The notes beneath the pieces are model-generated. The model saw nothing but the letters and a program-made list of their open reading frames with translations, did not search any database and was not told where the DNA came from. Shown piece by piece: positions 1 to 12,564 of a stretch of 64,000 nucleotides of DNA. A program made the translations under genes and the position numbers. The DNA is from Phytopythium helicoides (lineage: Eukaryota; Oomycota; Peronosporomycetes; Pythiales; Pythiaceae): positions 682,001 to 746,000 of the forward strand of contig JANFNE010000005.1 of NCBI GenBank assembly GCA_024867545.1, written 5' to 3'. Position 1 is the first letter of the stretch. Each line of letters begins with the position of its first letter.

Positions 1-2
1 AT

Positions 3-3000
3 CAAAAGGATACTAAAACCGTCGACTGGTTTGGAGGGCTATCAAAGCTCGGCCAAATAAAGTTCGTCACCTGGATTGTTCAGCTTATCCAGCGCGCTAT
101 TACTTATGGCGATGCCTCGGTAATCCAATTCGCAGGAAGCGTGTTCCGGTGGACTGTCATCGATTTTGGTGGCTCAGGGCTACTGGAATCTGTTGAAGAT
201 CGGCAAGTTCTTTTAGACCAGCTTCTGGCATGCTTATCGCAGGCAACAACTGAAGACAAATGCCTAGACTTCGTCAGGCAATCAATTGAGCCTCTTGTAG
301 TGGATTTGATGATCGCGCATAAAATGCCGGTTACCACTTTACTTCTCCAGATGGAAGTGTCTAATGCCCCTCCTGTTGTACAGGTACGCTGAATGATTAC
401 CAAAGACAAACTGTGAATCGCTGATAAGTGGTGTGTTGTGTGATACTCAGAGCTATTTGTCACTTGTTCGAGCACTGTTGAAGCGGCCCGGGAATGTAGA
501 TTCAGTTTCGCGTCAGTGGGGGTATGTGAGCACTCCCTTTTTGCCAAGATTCGCCGACTAAATCCAATACCGTCAATGACTTTCAGGCGAAAATTGACAC
601 AAGAAGTGTTGGCAACTCTGAGTAGCCTCAATTTTGAATGCGCTCGCATGGTACGAACTGCATCCTACTTGCTATTTGTGAAGGTGAGCTGATGCTGTCT
701 GTTTTGTAGGCGGCTACGTGTGTGCCTTATCTTGATCCTGTCGCCTGTGTTTTCCATGCTGTCAGCACAAGGCACTTGAGCCAAAGGACAGCTGCGTCTC
801 TTGTAAGCTGTGTGGTTCAAAACTCGTCTATGGTTGCTTTGGACAATACTATGTCCGCATTGATAGACCTTTGGCGCTTCGGAGACGCCGCACTTGCAAA
901 CAACAATAATCTTGAGGAGCATATGCCGATGAAGGTGTGGTGGGAACACTATTCTCAGCTCCACTCTTCTCTTTCATTGTCATCAGTGACACAAATATCG
1001 CTCCCTACTGCCGTCTCCGACGCAGTGATGGAGATATCGTTCGACTCTCATGGGTACGGTTTCCTTGTTTTGCTGTGTCAACGACGTTGTCAATACTGAT
1101 AGTTATTGCACCAAACTTTGTGCAGGTGGGTTTACCAAGTGGTTGATGACGGACTCCGTTCAGTGATTGTTCGAGTAGTTCTTCGTAAGGTCCTCGGTTC
1201 ACCGAGAGACCCGACACTATTTAAGATTGCTCGAGAGTTATCAGCTGCTGGATGGTTTCATGGGTCTGTATTTTATTCACTGGTCCGTCCACTGGTGAAC
1301 CACATGATGGTAAGTCCTCAGCACCTGGCTGCTCAATCACGATACTTCGCTAATCAAACATTTCCTGATGTATTTAGCGGCAAGAGCAGTTGCAGGAGGA
1401 TATTCTAGTCGATACCTCCGCTTCATCCAATGCAGCTGTAGAACGGCTTTTGTTTGCACGACTCGCCCCAGTTCTTCTTCTTCGTGTTCTTCCCCGGGAT
1501 GAGTTTTGCTACCAGTCATCGGATCTTCAAATGGTACGAAAGTTGTCATTGTCGTCGATGCTGCTTCAACAACTAACGCTGGAATTGCTCATTGCAGTGT
1601 GAAGAAGTGGAGGATCTGAAGCATTTGACTGATTATTGTAAGGCACGCGGAGATGCTCTTGATGAAATTGATTCAGCTGAAGTCAACGACGATTGCACCA
1701 GTAGAAATCACAGGCTCATCTGTGACTTGTTTCACGTCACTGCGCTCCAAGTTCTCAACCCGCTCGAGTTCAAAGAAGTCAAGATGCTCGCAGTTGAAAT
1801 TCTTGCCAAGCTTCCTGTGCTTCCAGTAATCCTGTTCGCGTTGTCTCACCTCATGGCGTTTGCGCACAGCACAGCACCCGATGTTATTGCTCAAGCCAAA
1901 AAGCTGAATTTCGCTTCTGAAATGAGTGGCTTCACGACATCGAATACTCTGATCGAGGCGGAGATTCCACGCCAATCATGAGGGGTAATCGCTGCGAAGC
2001 TGCTGGTTTATTACCTGAATCGTGCCCTCAGTGAAGGGTTGCTTGCCTGCGAGAGCGAAGCCGACAAGCATGTTTTGTCAATGGTGATTTCAATGCTACT
2101 GACATTGCTTATCCTTCCAAGTGACCATGAAGGACCGAACACTTCTCCACTAGCCGACCTACAACTCGGATGCATCGATTGGATGGCACAACTTCTGGCC
2201 TTATCTTCAACAAACAGGTTCACGCGCAATTAGCTCCCAAGATGGAGAGCATCTGATTGACCTGCTGATAGCATGGCTGGCGACGGGAAAAGCAAGGAAC
2301 AACCAAACGACGCCTGCATCATCCGGCTCGGCTGTCGTGCTATTGGCTCAAACGCATTTGCTGAGAATGGTTCAGCAATCAAATGCCGATCTCCTCCCGC
2401 CTCAATTTCGAATTTGCTGTTGCAACGTACTTCTCAGGTACAGCAATGGATTCTTTTGTTTGTACCTGGGTGATGATGTTTTCACATCTCGTCTATGTCT
2501 AAATTCCTGCAGCTTGCTGCGGAAATTAGATGAGAAGAGGGAGGATGCTCGACCCCAGGCTCTTGGCATCGCTCGGCGAGCTCTCGAGATTATCGCATCG
2601 TTTGAACAAAGCGAGATCGTTGCCGGTGGTCTTGAGGTACACCGCCTTCAATCACGGCAGTTTGCGGCTCGTCAACTAACCATTATTGCATGCTATCAGC
2701 TGCTGTTCACGTACCTCTTCAAGTTCACGTTGAGCGCTGGAGATGACGACCAACTCTGTGCTGAAAGCCTGTCTGTAGTGCTCCCTCTCGTCGAAGTCAA
2801 TACCGATGAAAAGGTAATGGTTGCTACCTCCCTTTCTTGTTTTCGTCGCTAAGTGTAACGAAAAACTGCCTCAGGTGGCAATTGGTGGGCTCAAGGTCAT
2901 TGGCGCGTTGGTTGGACGCGCACCCCAGGTTCTGGGGGCTCTTCCACCTGCTGAGTTTCAGCGCCTTAGCAGGTAACAGCGCATACAGGTTTCACATTGC

Positions 3001-3137
3001 AATGGTGGAAGATCTGACAGCACCTACTTGCGCATGCTAGGTGTCTTGCCAATGTACGAGACAAGAGGCTATCAAGTGCTGTAGGCGAGCTTGCGAACTC
3101 GCTTCTAGAGGCGCTGGTCCCCACAGCAGTCGAATGA
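3..3137 (+). CDS. Large helical (ARM/HEAT-like) repeat protein, 5' partial
   Basis: I do not recognise this gene. A frame is open from base 3 with no start, so the 5' end lies outside the window. Coding blocks lie at about 3-383, 440-683, 710-1055, 1125-1310, 1380-1530, 1600-1980, 1985-2230, 2250-2815, 2876-2975 and 3040-3137, separated by short GT-AG gaps such as the donor GTACGC at 384. The frame also slips near 540. The product is leucine-rich and alpha-helical, with repeated amphipathic helix pairs, no membrane span and no catalytic motif; this is typical of ARM/HEAT solenoid scaffolds. The last block ends at a TGA at 3135-3137. The exon list is approximate. Sure: a spliced coding gene on the plus strand. 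Unsure: exact splice sites and family. Confidence 0.6.
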
Positions 3138-3221
3138 CACGGCAACCCAGATCGTGTACGTTGAAGTTCAGACTAATCAACCCACCTACGCCATCGCGCC
3201 ATTTTGCAGCCCATCTCCCAT

Positions 3222-5115
3222 ATGTCACCAATCTCTCCACTTGCCACTCGCCAGAATCCCGTCCTGCTGACAAGCATGCACAGCTCCCATCGACTCCTCG
3301 CTGCGAGCGCCGTCGCGGCAGCGCACGTGCACGAGGACGACGTATCGAGTGTGGCGACTGCTATCTCGCGCTTTCTCGGACCGCCGCCGCGCTGGACAAT
3401 CACTCTCGCTCTGGAAAATGGACTCATCAAGTTGGCGTGGGAGCTCGCTCGGGAGCTAGAGCTAAACCCGAGCATCTCCGCTCTCGAGAAGATGGAGCAG
3501 GCTCTACAAGGTGTTCGTCTCGCTGCCAAGTCGGGAGACGTAGAGCTTATTGCCTACCTGTGTGCCGCTCTCGACGGGACTCTTGACCTAGCCGGATGCT
3601 GAACGCAGCTGAAGCCGGGCAGCTCGAAGTGCTCAAGTGGTGGCGAAGCAGGCCAGAGGCAAGACCGCCATGGGACTGCAGGGGTAATCCCACGTTTCCT
3701 GAGTCTGTCGTCCTGCGCGCCGCAATGTTCGGACAATTAGAGGTGTTGCAGTGGCTCATTGACCAGCAAGAGAGCGACGAGCCGTTCCCCATCGGCGCTG
3801 TCATCATCGCGGCCGAGAATGGACACATGGAGCTTGTGAGCTGGCTGTGTGCGCTCATGGTGACACTGCTGAAGCGCAACAATCGCTACGTTCGGGTGGT
3901 CGAGCTGGGCGTTGTCCCCTTGTCACAGCTGGCAGGAGATGCTTTCCGACTTGCAGCAGAAGGTGCGGTGACCAACGGCCATCTGTCGGTGCTCCAGTGG
4001 CTCCATGAAGCGCAGTTCGTCAATGAGCTGCCCTCCACGTTCGCCGAGTTGGCTGCTCAGCGGGGCCACTTCGATATCGTGCGAGTGGCTGAACGCTACT
4101 CCCTGCGACGCGCTCGTGGGACTCGCTGCTGCTCATGGACGCCTAGACATCGTCCAGTATTTTGTTGAAGCGCACGGCTGTTCCTGCCCAGTTGACGGCA
4201 TGGACAAGGCCGCCAAGCATGGGCATGTTGAAGTCGTCCAGTATCTTCACTGCTCGCGGATTTTCGTGCTCGATGAACGCAATGGACTGGGCAGCAATGA
4301 ATGGGCATATCGAGATTGTGCGATGGCTCCACCGGAATCGATCGGAAGGCTGTACAAACGCCGCAGTCGACTATGCAGTGGCAGGAGGATATATCGAGGT
4401 GGTCAAGTACTTGATCACGATCCCAGGTGTCCAGTGCTCGGTCGTGGGTTTTTGGAGCGCGGCACAAGCTCCCAGCACCGAGATGATGCAGCTACTGCTC
4501 AACACTTGGGGAAAGAAGCTTACTTCATCGAAATGCCATCTATCATGGGTCTTTGAGAACGCTGCAAAGACCGGCAGCTTAGAGGTCGCGAAGTTGCTCG
4601 CGTGCCTCGATCCAAACGCCTGCGCAACAGTCAACCTGTTGGAGATCGTCAAGTCCGCCCCGCTGGAAATGCTCCAGTGGCTGCATGAAAACCGCCTCGG
4701 CGTTTGGGAAGGAGATTTAGCTAACGCCTCGATCCTTGCCGGCAACTCGTGGGAAGTCGCCCAATGGCTCTACACGCACAACGGCGGGTCCTTCACGCAG
4801 GAAGCAGCTACTGTGTTCGTGAGCAAAGGGTCCTTGGATATGATAGGCTGGCTGCACGCTCGCAGTCCAGACCTATTCACGCCCTCTCTCGGTTTCACCG
4901 CAGTCCAGAGCGCCCGCCCTGAGGTGGTGCGCTGGGTCGTTGCCAACGTCCCGGGTCTGAACCTGGTGGATCTGCACGACGCTGCCGCTGGATCCTCGAA
5001 CTGGCCGATTGTCCGTTGGCTGGACCATCTGCTCGGCAAGACCGAGGGCAGCGCGCTCTTCCACCTCGTTTCAGGCGTGGCACACGCGCTGGGCCGACTC
5101 GCCGCCGCCTACTAG
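3222..5115 (+). CDS. Ankyrin-repeat protein of the oomycete type, interrupted by frameshifts
   Basis: Reading starts at ATG 3222 (MSPISPLATR) and ends at 5115. The product consists almost entirely of degenerate ankyrin repeats of about 33 residues with the pattern AAxxGHxEVVQWLHxxxxxGC. Clear units include GQLEVLKWW, GHLSVLQWLH, GRLDIVQYFVEAHGCSC and GHIEIVRWLHRNRSEGC. Such proteins bind partners through the repeats; there is no catalytic domain, signal peptide or membrane segment. The repeats continue through three frames: a shift near 3595 (consistent with one missing base), then single-base gains near 4090 and 4250. The repeat pattern is unbroken across each shift, which argues for sequence error rather than decay. 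Oomycete genomes hold many such genes, so a recent pseudogene remains possible. Confidence 0.75.
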
Positions 5116-5418
5116 TCGCCGTCGCCGCCCCGTTTAATGTTGAAGCGAGGAAGTTGCCTTTCTGTACCCATCCATGTCCACCTCCTTTTCCGGGACAAGT
5201 CCGCCCTCCGTCATACTCGGCTACGGGTCTCTGTTCCGCATCAGCTGGTCGACGTGTCGCACGTGGCGGTGGGTTCTCGCTCAGGTACGTCAGCAACAGA
5301 TCTTGGCGCAGCCTCATTCCCGACCCGCCGCCTAACGCGCGCTATCTGCCGCTCGACTCGCGCTGCCTGCTGCCTCACTCGCGCTCCAGACCCCCAGCGC
5401 GCACCCAACCCTCCGATC

Positions 5419-7652
5419 ATGTCGCTCAGCCACACAGCGCCGCCTCCAGACGTCTTCAAGCCCTCGGGCGAGCTCCAGCAGCTCATCCACCCGCACAACG
5501 TGAGTCCGCGCGTGCCCCGCGAGCGCCCCATCCCCACCAACGCTTGGTGGGGCAACCTGCTCGCATGGGACGCCCACGCCAAGCCCGAGAGCGACGCAAT
5601 CTTCGCGGGGCCCTACGCGCACCTCGTGCTGCGCGACGGAATCTCCAGCAGCTACCTGCACCAGTACCGCTCGGACGGACCCACGAACGACAACGGCGCC
5701 ATCCGCTTCTACTTCTACCCGCCCACGCTCAAGAACTGGGTCTTCTCGGCCGCCGAATTCGCTGGCACGGGAGCCTCGTTCGCCATCGAGGACTGGGACG
5801 ACCTCGGCGTGCACCTCGAGCTGCGCGCCAGCGACCACGCCGCGCTGTCCACGTACCTCGCGCTTGGCAGTGCCTTCACCACGGTGCGATACAGCCAGTT
5901 GCGCCCGCTGCTACGCTCTGAGCACGTCGTGTTGACCGTCAACGGCGAGCCGAGCCACCCTGGAGCGCGCTTCCGGGGCACGCAGTTCATCGTGACGCTC
6001 AACAATGGACACACGTGGGTGATCTACGCCTTCCCGGGTCAGTATGCCGGGGACATTGAGCTCGAGGTCACACCCGAGGGTAATGGACTCGTGGCCGCCG
6101 CGCAGTTCTCGGGTGTCGTCCAGGCGGCGTACGTGACGTCGACGACTCCGCCTCCGGGCATTACCCAGTGGCAGTCGGACACCGGGAGCCATCCTCTCGC
6201 TGTACCAGGCCGCCGCAGGCATCTACCCAGTTGGTATGCTGGTTCGCCACCAAGGCTCGGAAGGATTCTCTTACCAGTGGCGGCTGGCACGTGCCACTGC
6301 CTCCCCAGTCGCGCACAAGTTCGTGCACTTTGCTCTCACGCACCTCAAGGAGATGATAGACGAGCGAAGTGCGCAGCGTTGCGATCAGCTCGTGCTCTTT
6401 GCGCACACTCGTGGGCCGATGTTCGCATACGCGGTGCCTGTCGGCCCTGAGTCGCCTACAGCAAGTGCGCAGTGGATCTTCCACGTGCCGAAGGCGACCG
6501 TGTCCTCTGTTGGTCGCGGTTTGGCGTTCTACCCGGAGCGAGCTGATCTGTCCCCCAGATCAAGTGGAGCGCCTCAAGCTTGTGTCGATCGTTCGTGACG
6601 AGATCCACGGCGATTGGATTCTGCCTGGAGATGGCAGCTACTACTTCAATGGCAAATTGTTGCAAAAGTGGGGTACGATGTGCCTTGTAGCGAAGAAACT
6701 CGCAGAAACGACGAACCCCGAGCTCGCAGAGACCGCTAAACTCGGCGTCACCAAGCTTCAGCTGCTCATGATGAGCTTTGTATCCAACACCTCAGTCTAC
6801 CCTCTCGTGTATGACACTGTCTACAAAGGTATCATCTCGAGTGAGGGACTGGTGAAGCACGACATGAATGTGGACTTCGGTAACGCTGTGTACAACGATC
6901 ACCACTACCACTATGGCTATTGTGTGACGGCTGCTGCCATGACAATATACCTCAGCAACGACAACTGGCGCAAGTCTGCGGGAGCTGTGAAGCTACGCAC
7001 GTTTGTGGACACACTGGTTCGTGATGTCATGTGCGCCGACACTGGTGAACAGTTTTTTCCACGGTTCCGCCACTTTAACTGGTTCCAAGGCCACTCGTAC
7101 TCGCATGGTGTGACGCCAATGGCCGACGGCAAAGATGAAGAATCGACGAGCGAGGAGGTTAACTTCTTCTACGGTCTCGCGCTCTACAGCCGTGTGACGG
7201 AGAATGTTGAGATGGAGCAGCTCGCAACGCTCATGCTCAACGTGTATACGAGGGCGGTCGGCACCTACTTTTTGATGACGGACGACAACTCCATCCACCC
7301 GTCCACATTCCGTCGCAACAAGGTCACCGGCGTATTCTTTGATAACAAGTGCGACTACGCAACGTGGTTTAGCCCTAACAAGGAGTGTATCCACGGCATC
7401 CAGATGATGCCAGTGTCACCGATCATGAACGCCGTGCGCTCGACCCAATTTATCCGAGAGGAATGGGACCAGGTGTTGAGCAAACTTGACATGGTCAAGG
7501 ACTGGAAGGCACACGCAACGGGTTGGACGTCCATTCTCTTCTCCAACTTCAGCGTGTTGGATCGTGAGTGTGCGTGCGATGTACTTGCATCATGCCCAAT
7601 GGACGATGGACTCTCTCGCGCGTGGGCGCTGTACATGGCCGCAACTCGCTAG
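5419..7652 (+). CDS. Endo-beta-1,3-glucanase, glycoside hydrolase family 81
   Basis: Predicted to cleave internal beta-1,3-glucan bonds, as in wall or storage glucan turnover. ATG 5419 (MSLSHTAPPP) opens a product of about 740 residues. The GH81 N-terminal signature RPIPTNAWWGNLLAW lies near residue 35. The C-terminal (alpha/alpha)6 domain shows NDHHYHYGYCVTAAAM near 6895 and the catalytic-Glu segment DEESTSEEVNFFYG near 7135. No signal peptide is visible at the chosen Met, so the enzyme may be intracellular or an upstream leader exon may be missing. Two single-base gains interrupt the frame: one in CCGGGA near 6182 (removing a G restores DTGAILSLYQ) and one in CCCCC near 6555 (removing a C restores DLSPDQVERL). 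Both repairs recreate conserved family sequence, so I read this as one intact gene with sequence errors. Confidence 0.88.
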
Positions 7653-8386
7653 ACTTTGTGAGATAAGGGCATCCTTATCGTTGCATGATCTTCAAAAATA
7701 ATTCATGAACAATTGTCTCGGCACGGCAAGGCTTGGAGGAAATTAGAGCACGCCAGTTGATAATCATGATAAAAAAAAACAGGAGCCGCTTTTCAGCTGC
7801 ACTTCGTTGCGAGTAATCAAATGATGTACTGACAATGTAAACAGGCAGCAAAGTTGGTGCAGTCCGACGCTTTTCTTGAGGAGACATTGCGCCACGACCC
7901 TCATGGCTGTGCTCATTTTTCGCGTCACGACTGATCGACAGTTAGCTGTCGAATATATAAGACACAACCACTCATGATATGAGCTGCAAGCATTCAGAGA
8001 TGCTGGAGAATGAAGTAGAGGATAGATTTTGCGATCAAATATATCGCGGTGTCGTGGCTGCGATCAGAGTTCGAGTTCAATCGTGGTACACTGCACTGTA
8101 CTCGCTCGGATTGCTTTCGTTTCTTCACCGATAAATCTTCCGTTCGTTCATGAATCATGAAGCGTCCAGTTCTATGCTCAAGCCACAAGCTTCCTTGAGA
8201 GTCGAAGTGGTCTCCTGTGGAAAAAGATGGGACGGCAAGTCCGGACGTTCAGTCTCACAACCCTCACCCTTCGTCATTTCCGGTTCGGCGCCCAGTTTGG
8301 CGGGTTGGGATAGCTGGTCGGCGTAACGGACGCTGGTGGCTCCCCCAAGCAAACCGTCACAACGGGCAATCGCGCTGCAGTCGCTC
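7653..8386. other. Intergenic, 734 bp, no gene seen
   Basis: AT-richer spacer between the glucanase and the bZIP-like gene. A TATA-like run (AATATATAAG) lies near 7950-7959 but is about 430 bp from the next ATG, so its role is doubtful. Short ORFs on both strands lack recognisable motifs. Confidence 0.5.
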
Positions 8387-9531
8387 ATGGTTGAGGATAA
8401 TCCACCCAGACGCTCGAATGAGAAAACACGAGCGCGCTACCTCCGCAAGTACTACCGCAAGAAGGTTCGTAGTGACCGTGAGACTCGCACGCAATAAGCT
8501 TTTGGCTTACATCATATTGCTTTACTTTCCAAACGACGATACAGGAGAAGCTCGAGGAATTGCGCGGTGAGGTGGTGGCGCTCGAGCGACAGCTTGGAGC
8601 ACTCTCGGAAGATAAAGCACGTGAGACTGACAGCCAAGAACGCGATGGCCAGCAGGGAGACAGTCAGCAGAAGCTTGAGCAGCAATTAGCCGTGCTCACA
8701 AATACCATGGTGCGACTGCGAGCCGAGAACACGCAACTGCGCCGACAGTTTCGAGAAGCCTCACAACGCGCTACGTTGCTGACGGATATCCTCATCACGG
8801 AGCACAAGTTCTATTGCGCGTTCGGATCGTATTTCCAGATCCTGAAGCCTCTGTCGACACCAGATCGTCTTGAGATTCATCTTCAGGCGTCCCAGCGGAT
8901 GCTTGCGTTCGAGACAATGACGTTAAAACCCTCTGCTGTTGGCACGATTGCGGGATGGCGCGGAAGGCGGTTCGTGGATGACAACAAGTTCAAATTCGCA
9001 TTGGAAAAGTCGTTTCAAGGGATGGGCGTCGACGCCGCGCTCCCGCGAGTCTGGGCCATGCTGGTGGATCCAGCAATGATTCGACGCATGTACGCGGACG
9101 AAATGAATATGAGCGCGCGATTAATCCAGAAGATCGATGACGATAACTACGTCTTTTTACAAGCGCGGCGGTCTGTTGATCCCGTCGACAACGGTGCCAT
9201 GGTCAACATGGCAGTGCTCACCTCGCAATTCAAGGTGGACAACGGCTATCGAATCTACTCTCAACCGCTCGACCAAGGACAAGTGGGAATTGCGGATCGC
9301 CTCACAGGAGATCCAGTGGCCTTGTCCAGAAGGGACCTGTGGGTCTCAAGTGAGCAGCTTGTGTGGGTTGGACTTGAGGATACCGGAAAGAACATGTTCA
9401 CGGTTCGATTCTCCGGTGTCCTCCCCACGATTGGTGCCACTGCGTACTACTGGATGACCGAGATCATGGTGCTTTGCCTGCGTACTGAAGGGATTATATT
9501 CGGCCCTCGCTTCTCCGTGCCTGCGTCGTGA
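8387..9531 (+). CDS. bZIP-like regulator of the oomycete M96 / START-like family
   Basis: Two exons, 8387-8464 and 8545-9531. The intron has GTTCGT at its 5' end and ACAG at its 3' end. The first exon encodes a very basic segment (RRSNEKTRARYLRKYYRKK) that joins in frame to a leucine-heptad coil (EKLEELRGEVVALERQL), giving a bZIP-like DNA-binding and dimerisation unit. A second coiled stretch follows (LTNTMVRLRAENTQLRRQF, near 8690). The remaining 250 residues form a START-like fold region seen in oomycete proteins annotated as M96 mating-specific. The inferred role is a nuclear transcription regulator; the ligand of the C-terminal domain is unknown. ATG 8387 was chosen because it is the first Met before the basic region and gives a clean splice. 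Family assignment is from memory of the motif pattern. Confidence 0.7.
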
Positions 9532-11178
9532 GGATTCGCTGTCGAAGCCGGCGGTGAAGCCACAAATCGTGTTTGCATGTCGTCTCCGTGAAGAATGATG
9601 GAGCTCACGTCCGACTTTGAGTGTGCGTATGGGCTTTCATGTCAAGCCCGCCAGAAGCGTCCATCGCAAATTGTTGATGGCAACTACGCTTTTGTTGAAT
9701 TGAATCTGAAGTTGGTTGACTCGCACTTCAACTCTATGTCCCGACATTCGTTTGATTTTTCGGGACTCTGCCGAACAAATCTCGCACAGACTAAGGGAAT
9801 CATGACGCGCGCGACGTCATTGACACTGGCTCAACGAAACCGGCGCCTGGCTGCTTGGCGATCGCCAAGTTGAGGACGGCAGTACCGTGCATGCCGAAAT
9901 GCGCGAGCGGATTGCTAATGGATTTCCAAGTGAGCGGATTCTCAAAAGAGCGGATTCTCATTTGATACCCCTCGGATTCCGCAAGCGCGATATATCATAG
10001 CTGCGAATTCTCTACGCACGCATTCCAAAATGCCCACCACCATCACTACAGCCTGGTCGGCCGATGGCTGGTGATCTCGATGATATTCTCACCAGCACGA
10101 CCTTGAACTGTGATCCGATTTCTGACGTAGTATCAGGGAGACGAGTCGAGTGACATCATGTTCCCATGTGATGATCGAGAGCGACGCAGGCGAGTCGGGC
10201 GTGGCGAGGCTAATCGGTGAGGGACCCTTAATCCGCGGTGTGATATATGATGTGCTCGATTTAGGACAGTACCGTGGGATTGCCGCCTGTGAAGATTCAA
10301 AGCGTCGCCGCATTCGCGCAAGCTTCTGCTTTTGCGATGCCTTTCGCCCTAAAAAGACGCAAACGAGCTTTCAAACTACTCAGTTGGCCTGCAAAACGTG
10401 CGGCTCCGGACTTGCCTGGTTGCGACTCGCCGGCTCACGCTACAGTACTCGCATCTCACCATGGAGCGCTGCAGGCGGTTGCAAACGGCTGGGGCTCACG
10501 TGGCCGTGGCTCGGGCTGTCCAGTCGAAAAAGTGATTTGGGGCGAGAGTGCTCGCACGAGCGCAAGTCGCCGCGTCATATTTTCGCGCCACAGCGTGTGG
10601 CGCAATGGACTCTGCTCATCCGGAACAGTTTTGCTGTGTGATACCCGTGAGCCCGAGCAGCATTAGCTCATGAGTCTGGGCGATCCAGAGAGCTCCGACC
10701 AGTAAAGTGGGCGGTGAGAGGCCGGAAGAGGACGCCCAGGCTCAGCCAACCGTCCTCCCCACGTGGCAAAGTCATGTGCGGCAAGATTTTCGCGCACTCT
10801 TGCGCCCAGTATGCCGCTGCAAATCCCGGCATGAGTTTACCATTTGCATTTCGACTGTTTTTGCCGTGCCGAATCATCCTGATACCAGGATGTGGGCAGC
10901 ACCGCATACTTTGTCCAAGTCAAGCGCTGACCCGAAACGGCCGCTTTTTTACCTTTCTGCCGAATTATACCCCAGCATCTACGGTACAGTACCAGCCCTC
11001 TATGGCGGCCCGCAGGGTTCACTTTCCGACACCTCGCAATCATGTTGACCCGTGCGCCATACAAACGGCCATACACTCGCCCATCCCGCCATCTACAGTA
11101 CGCGCGCACCTCCTCGCGGCAGTGCAATTCGACACTGAGCCGCCCCATTTCCGAATCTGCTCCCCGACGCCCACGCCC
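9532..11178. other. Intergenic, 1.6 kb, only weak ORFs
   Basis: A 92-codon ORF at 9595-9873 (+) begins MMELTSDFEC and could be a remnant of a gene like its upstream neighbour, but I see no motif to prove it. ORFs at 10150-10666 overlap in several frames with biased composition and look fortuitous. The PX gene's frame stays open upstream to 10714, so a longer N-terminus is possible. No repeats or RNA gene seen. Confidence 0.4.
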
Positions 11179-12171
11179 ATGCCCGACCTGCGCGCCTCGC
11201 TCGCCTCCACGCCCTCGCTCCGCGTTCGCCACTCGCTCGACGACCGCGGCAGTTCGCTGACTGTCGAGGACCTCACGGTGGTCCATGGACTGCATCGCTA
11301 CTCGGTTCCAACGCTCGTGGCGCTCGAGCGCGAGTCCTTCGCGCCCTCGTCCTCGCGCTCCTCTGTGGGCCTCGGCAGCTCCGTGGGGCTCAACAGCACG
11401 GCCAGGTCCTCGGTGCGCTCCTCGCTGGCTGCCAGCGGAGCCGCGGGGGTCGAGGGCCACTCGTCGCCAGACCACGAGCTCGCCAACACGCGCGTCAAGT
11501 TTCTAGGTGTCACGAGGCACGAGGGGCCAGGAGGCAAGTTCTGCGAGTTCCTCGTGCAGGTGGACACGGGCAAGGAGCAGTTTGTGGTGCGCAAGCGCTA
11601 CTCCGAGTTCAGAGACCTGCGCCACCAGCTGCTCACGGCGCTCAAGGCCGCCGGACGATGCAAGGGGGGAGCCTGCGGACAGCTTGAGAGCATCGCACAG
11701 GTCAAGTTCCCCAGACGCAAGCTGTCACTGCTTTCCAGGTCCTCCAACGGAGACCTCGACACGGCCAGAGACCGAGTCGTCATGCTGCAGAGCTTCGTCG
11801 AGACCGTCCTGCGCGTCTACAGGCACGCGCCTAGACGCCAGGTGCGCTGCTGCTTCAACAACGAGTGCCAGCTCCTGGGCGACGTGCGGGCATTCCTCGA
11901 GCTCTCGGGGCCCCTTAGCCTTGCAGACAGTGGCGTCAACCTCAATCAAAACGACAGCATACTAGAAGACGCCGTGTCCGCTCGCGACGTCGACTGGCGA
12001 GACCGCATTGACAGCCCGCCGACTGGCAAGCTTTCCAACTCGACGCTCTCAACGACCTCGACTCTCTCTACGTCCTCTTCACGTGCATCCATGAAGCTCA
12101 ACGAGAGTCAGTCTGGAGAAGCGCTCTACACCATCAGCGAGGACTTTGAGAGCCTCCATGTCCGCGCCTGA
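11179..12171 (+). CDS. PX-domain (phosphoinositide-binding) protein
   Basis: A single-exon gene of 330 residues. ATG 11179 (MPDLRASLAS) is chosen because the upstream open frame is low in typical coding character. Residues 1-95 are Ser-rich and likely disordered. A PX domain follows from about residue 100 to 255: TRVKFLGVTRHE strand, then the lipid-binding signature VRKRYSEFRDLRHQL near 11590 with the key Arg-Tyr-Ser-Glu-Phe, then a conserved basic segment VKFPRRKLSLLSRS and the closing helix RVVMLQSFVETVLRV. The C-terminal 80 residues are Ser/Thr-rich. PX domains bind membrane phosphoinositides, usually PI3P on endosomes, so a trafficking or signalling adaptor is likely. Cysteines around 11660 and 11850 are unusual for the family and unexplained. 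Confidence 0.85.
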   Translation: MPDLRASLASTPSLRVRHSLDDRGSSLTVEDLTVVHGLHRYSVPTLVALERESFAPSSSRSSVGLGSSVGLNSTARSSVRSSLAASGAAGVEGHSSPDHELANTRVKFLGVTRHEGPGGKFCEFLVQVDTGKEQFVVRKRYSEFRDLRHQLLTALKAAGRCKGGACGQLESIAQVKFPRRKLSLLSRSSNGDLDTARDRVVMLQSFVETVLRVYRHAPRRQVRCCFNNECQLLGDVRAFLELSGPLSLADSGVNLNQNDSILEDAVSARDVDWRDRIDSPPTGKLSNSTLSTTSTLSTSSSRASMKLNESQSGEALYTISEDFESLHVRA

Positions 12172-12564
12172 ACGTAGGGCGACAGACAAATGGCTGAAAA
12201 CCCGACGAGATTCAAGTGACTGCAAGTACTCGGCGGTCGCAAGCGCATGGAGATTGTATCCACACGCGGCGACCGCACCCGTCTTTCAAGCGTTCTCCTA
12301 TCAACTTTTTATATTTAACATGAAGTGCTGCCAACTTTTTCCTGGGCTTTGGTGCTTCGTTCGTCTACACCTGCAGGTCGTCACCGCCGTTGAAAAGCGC
12401 TACGAGCGCTGACGCCACCTTGTCGTGGTCGGTCTCTAGCCCGCCCATAATTTGCGCGGTTTTACCCCACCGCACATTGCTCGTCTGTGTGGTCTGTTCG
12501 CATCCATCAACATTTTTAGTGTGTGGAATTTCAAAATGGCAAACGAACAAACCAACAAACCGCG
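12172..12564. other. Convergent intergenic region, about 390 bp
   Basis: Lies between the stops of the PX gene (+) and the cyclic-nucleotide-binding gene (-). It probably holds both 3' UTRs. No gene or clear terminator motif is seen. Confidence 0.5.

Noticed and set aside
9595..9873. 92-residue protein after the bZIP-like gene
   Set aside because: No motif, unclear start and biased tail; kept only as a note in the intergenic entry.
10150..10666. Possible gene in the spacer before the PX protein
   Set aside because: Two overlapping plus-strand ORFs and several minus-strand ORFs have similar length and no motif; composition looks non-coding.
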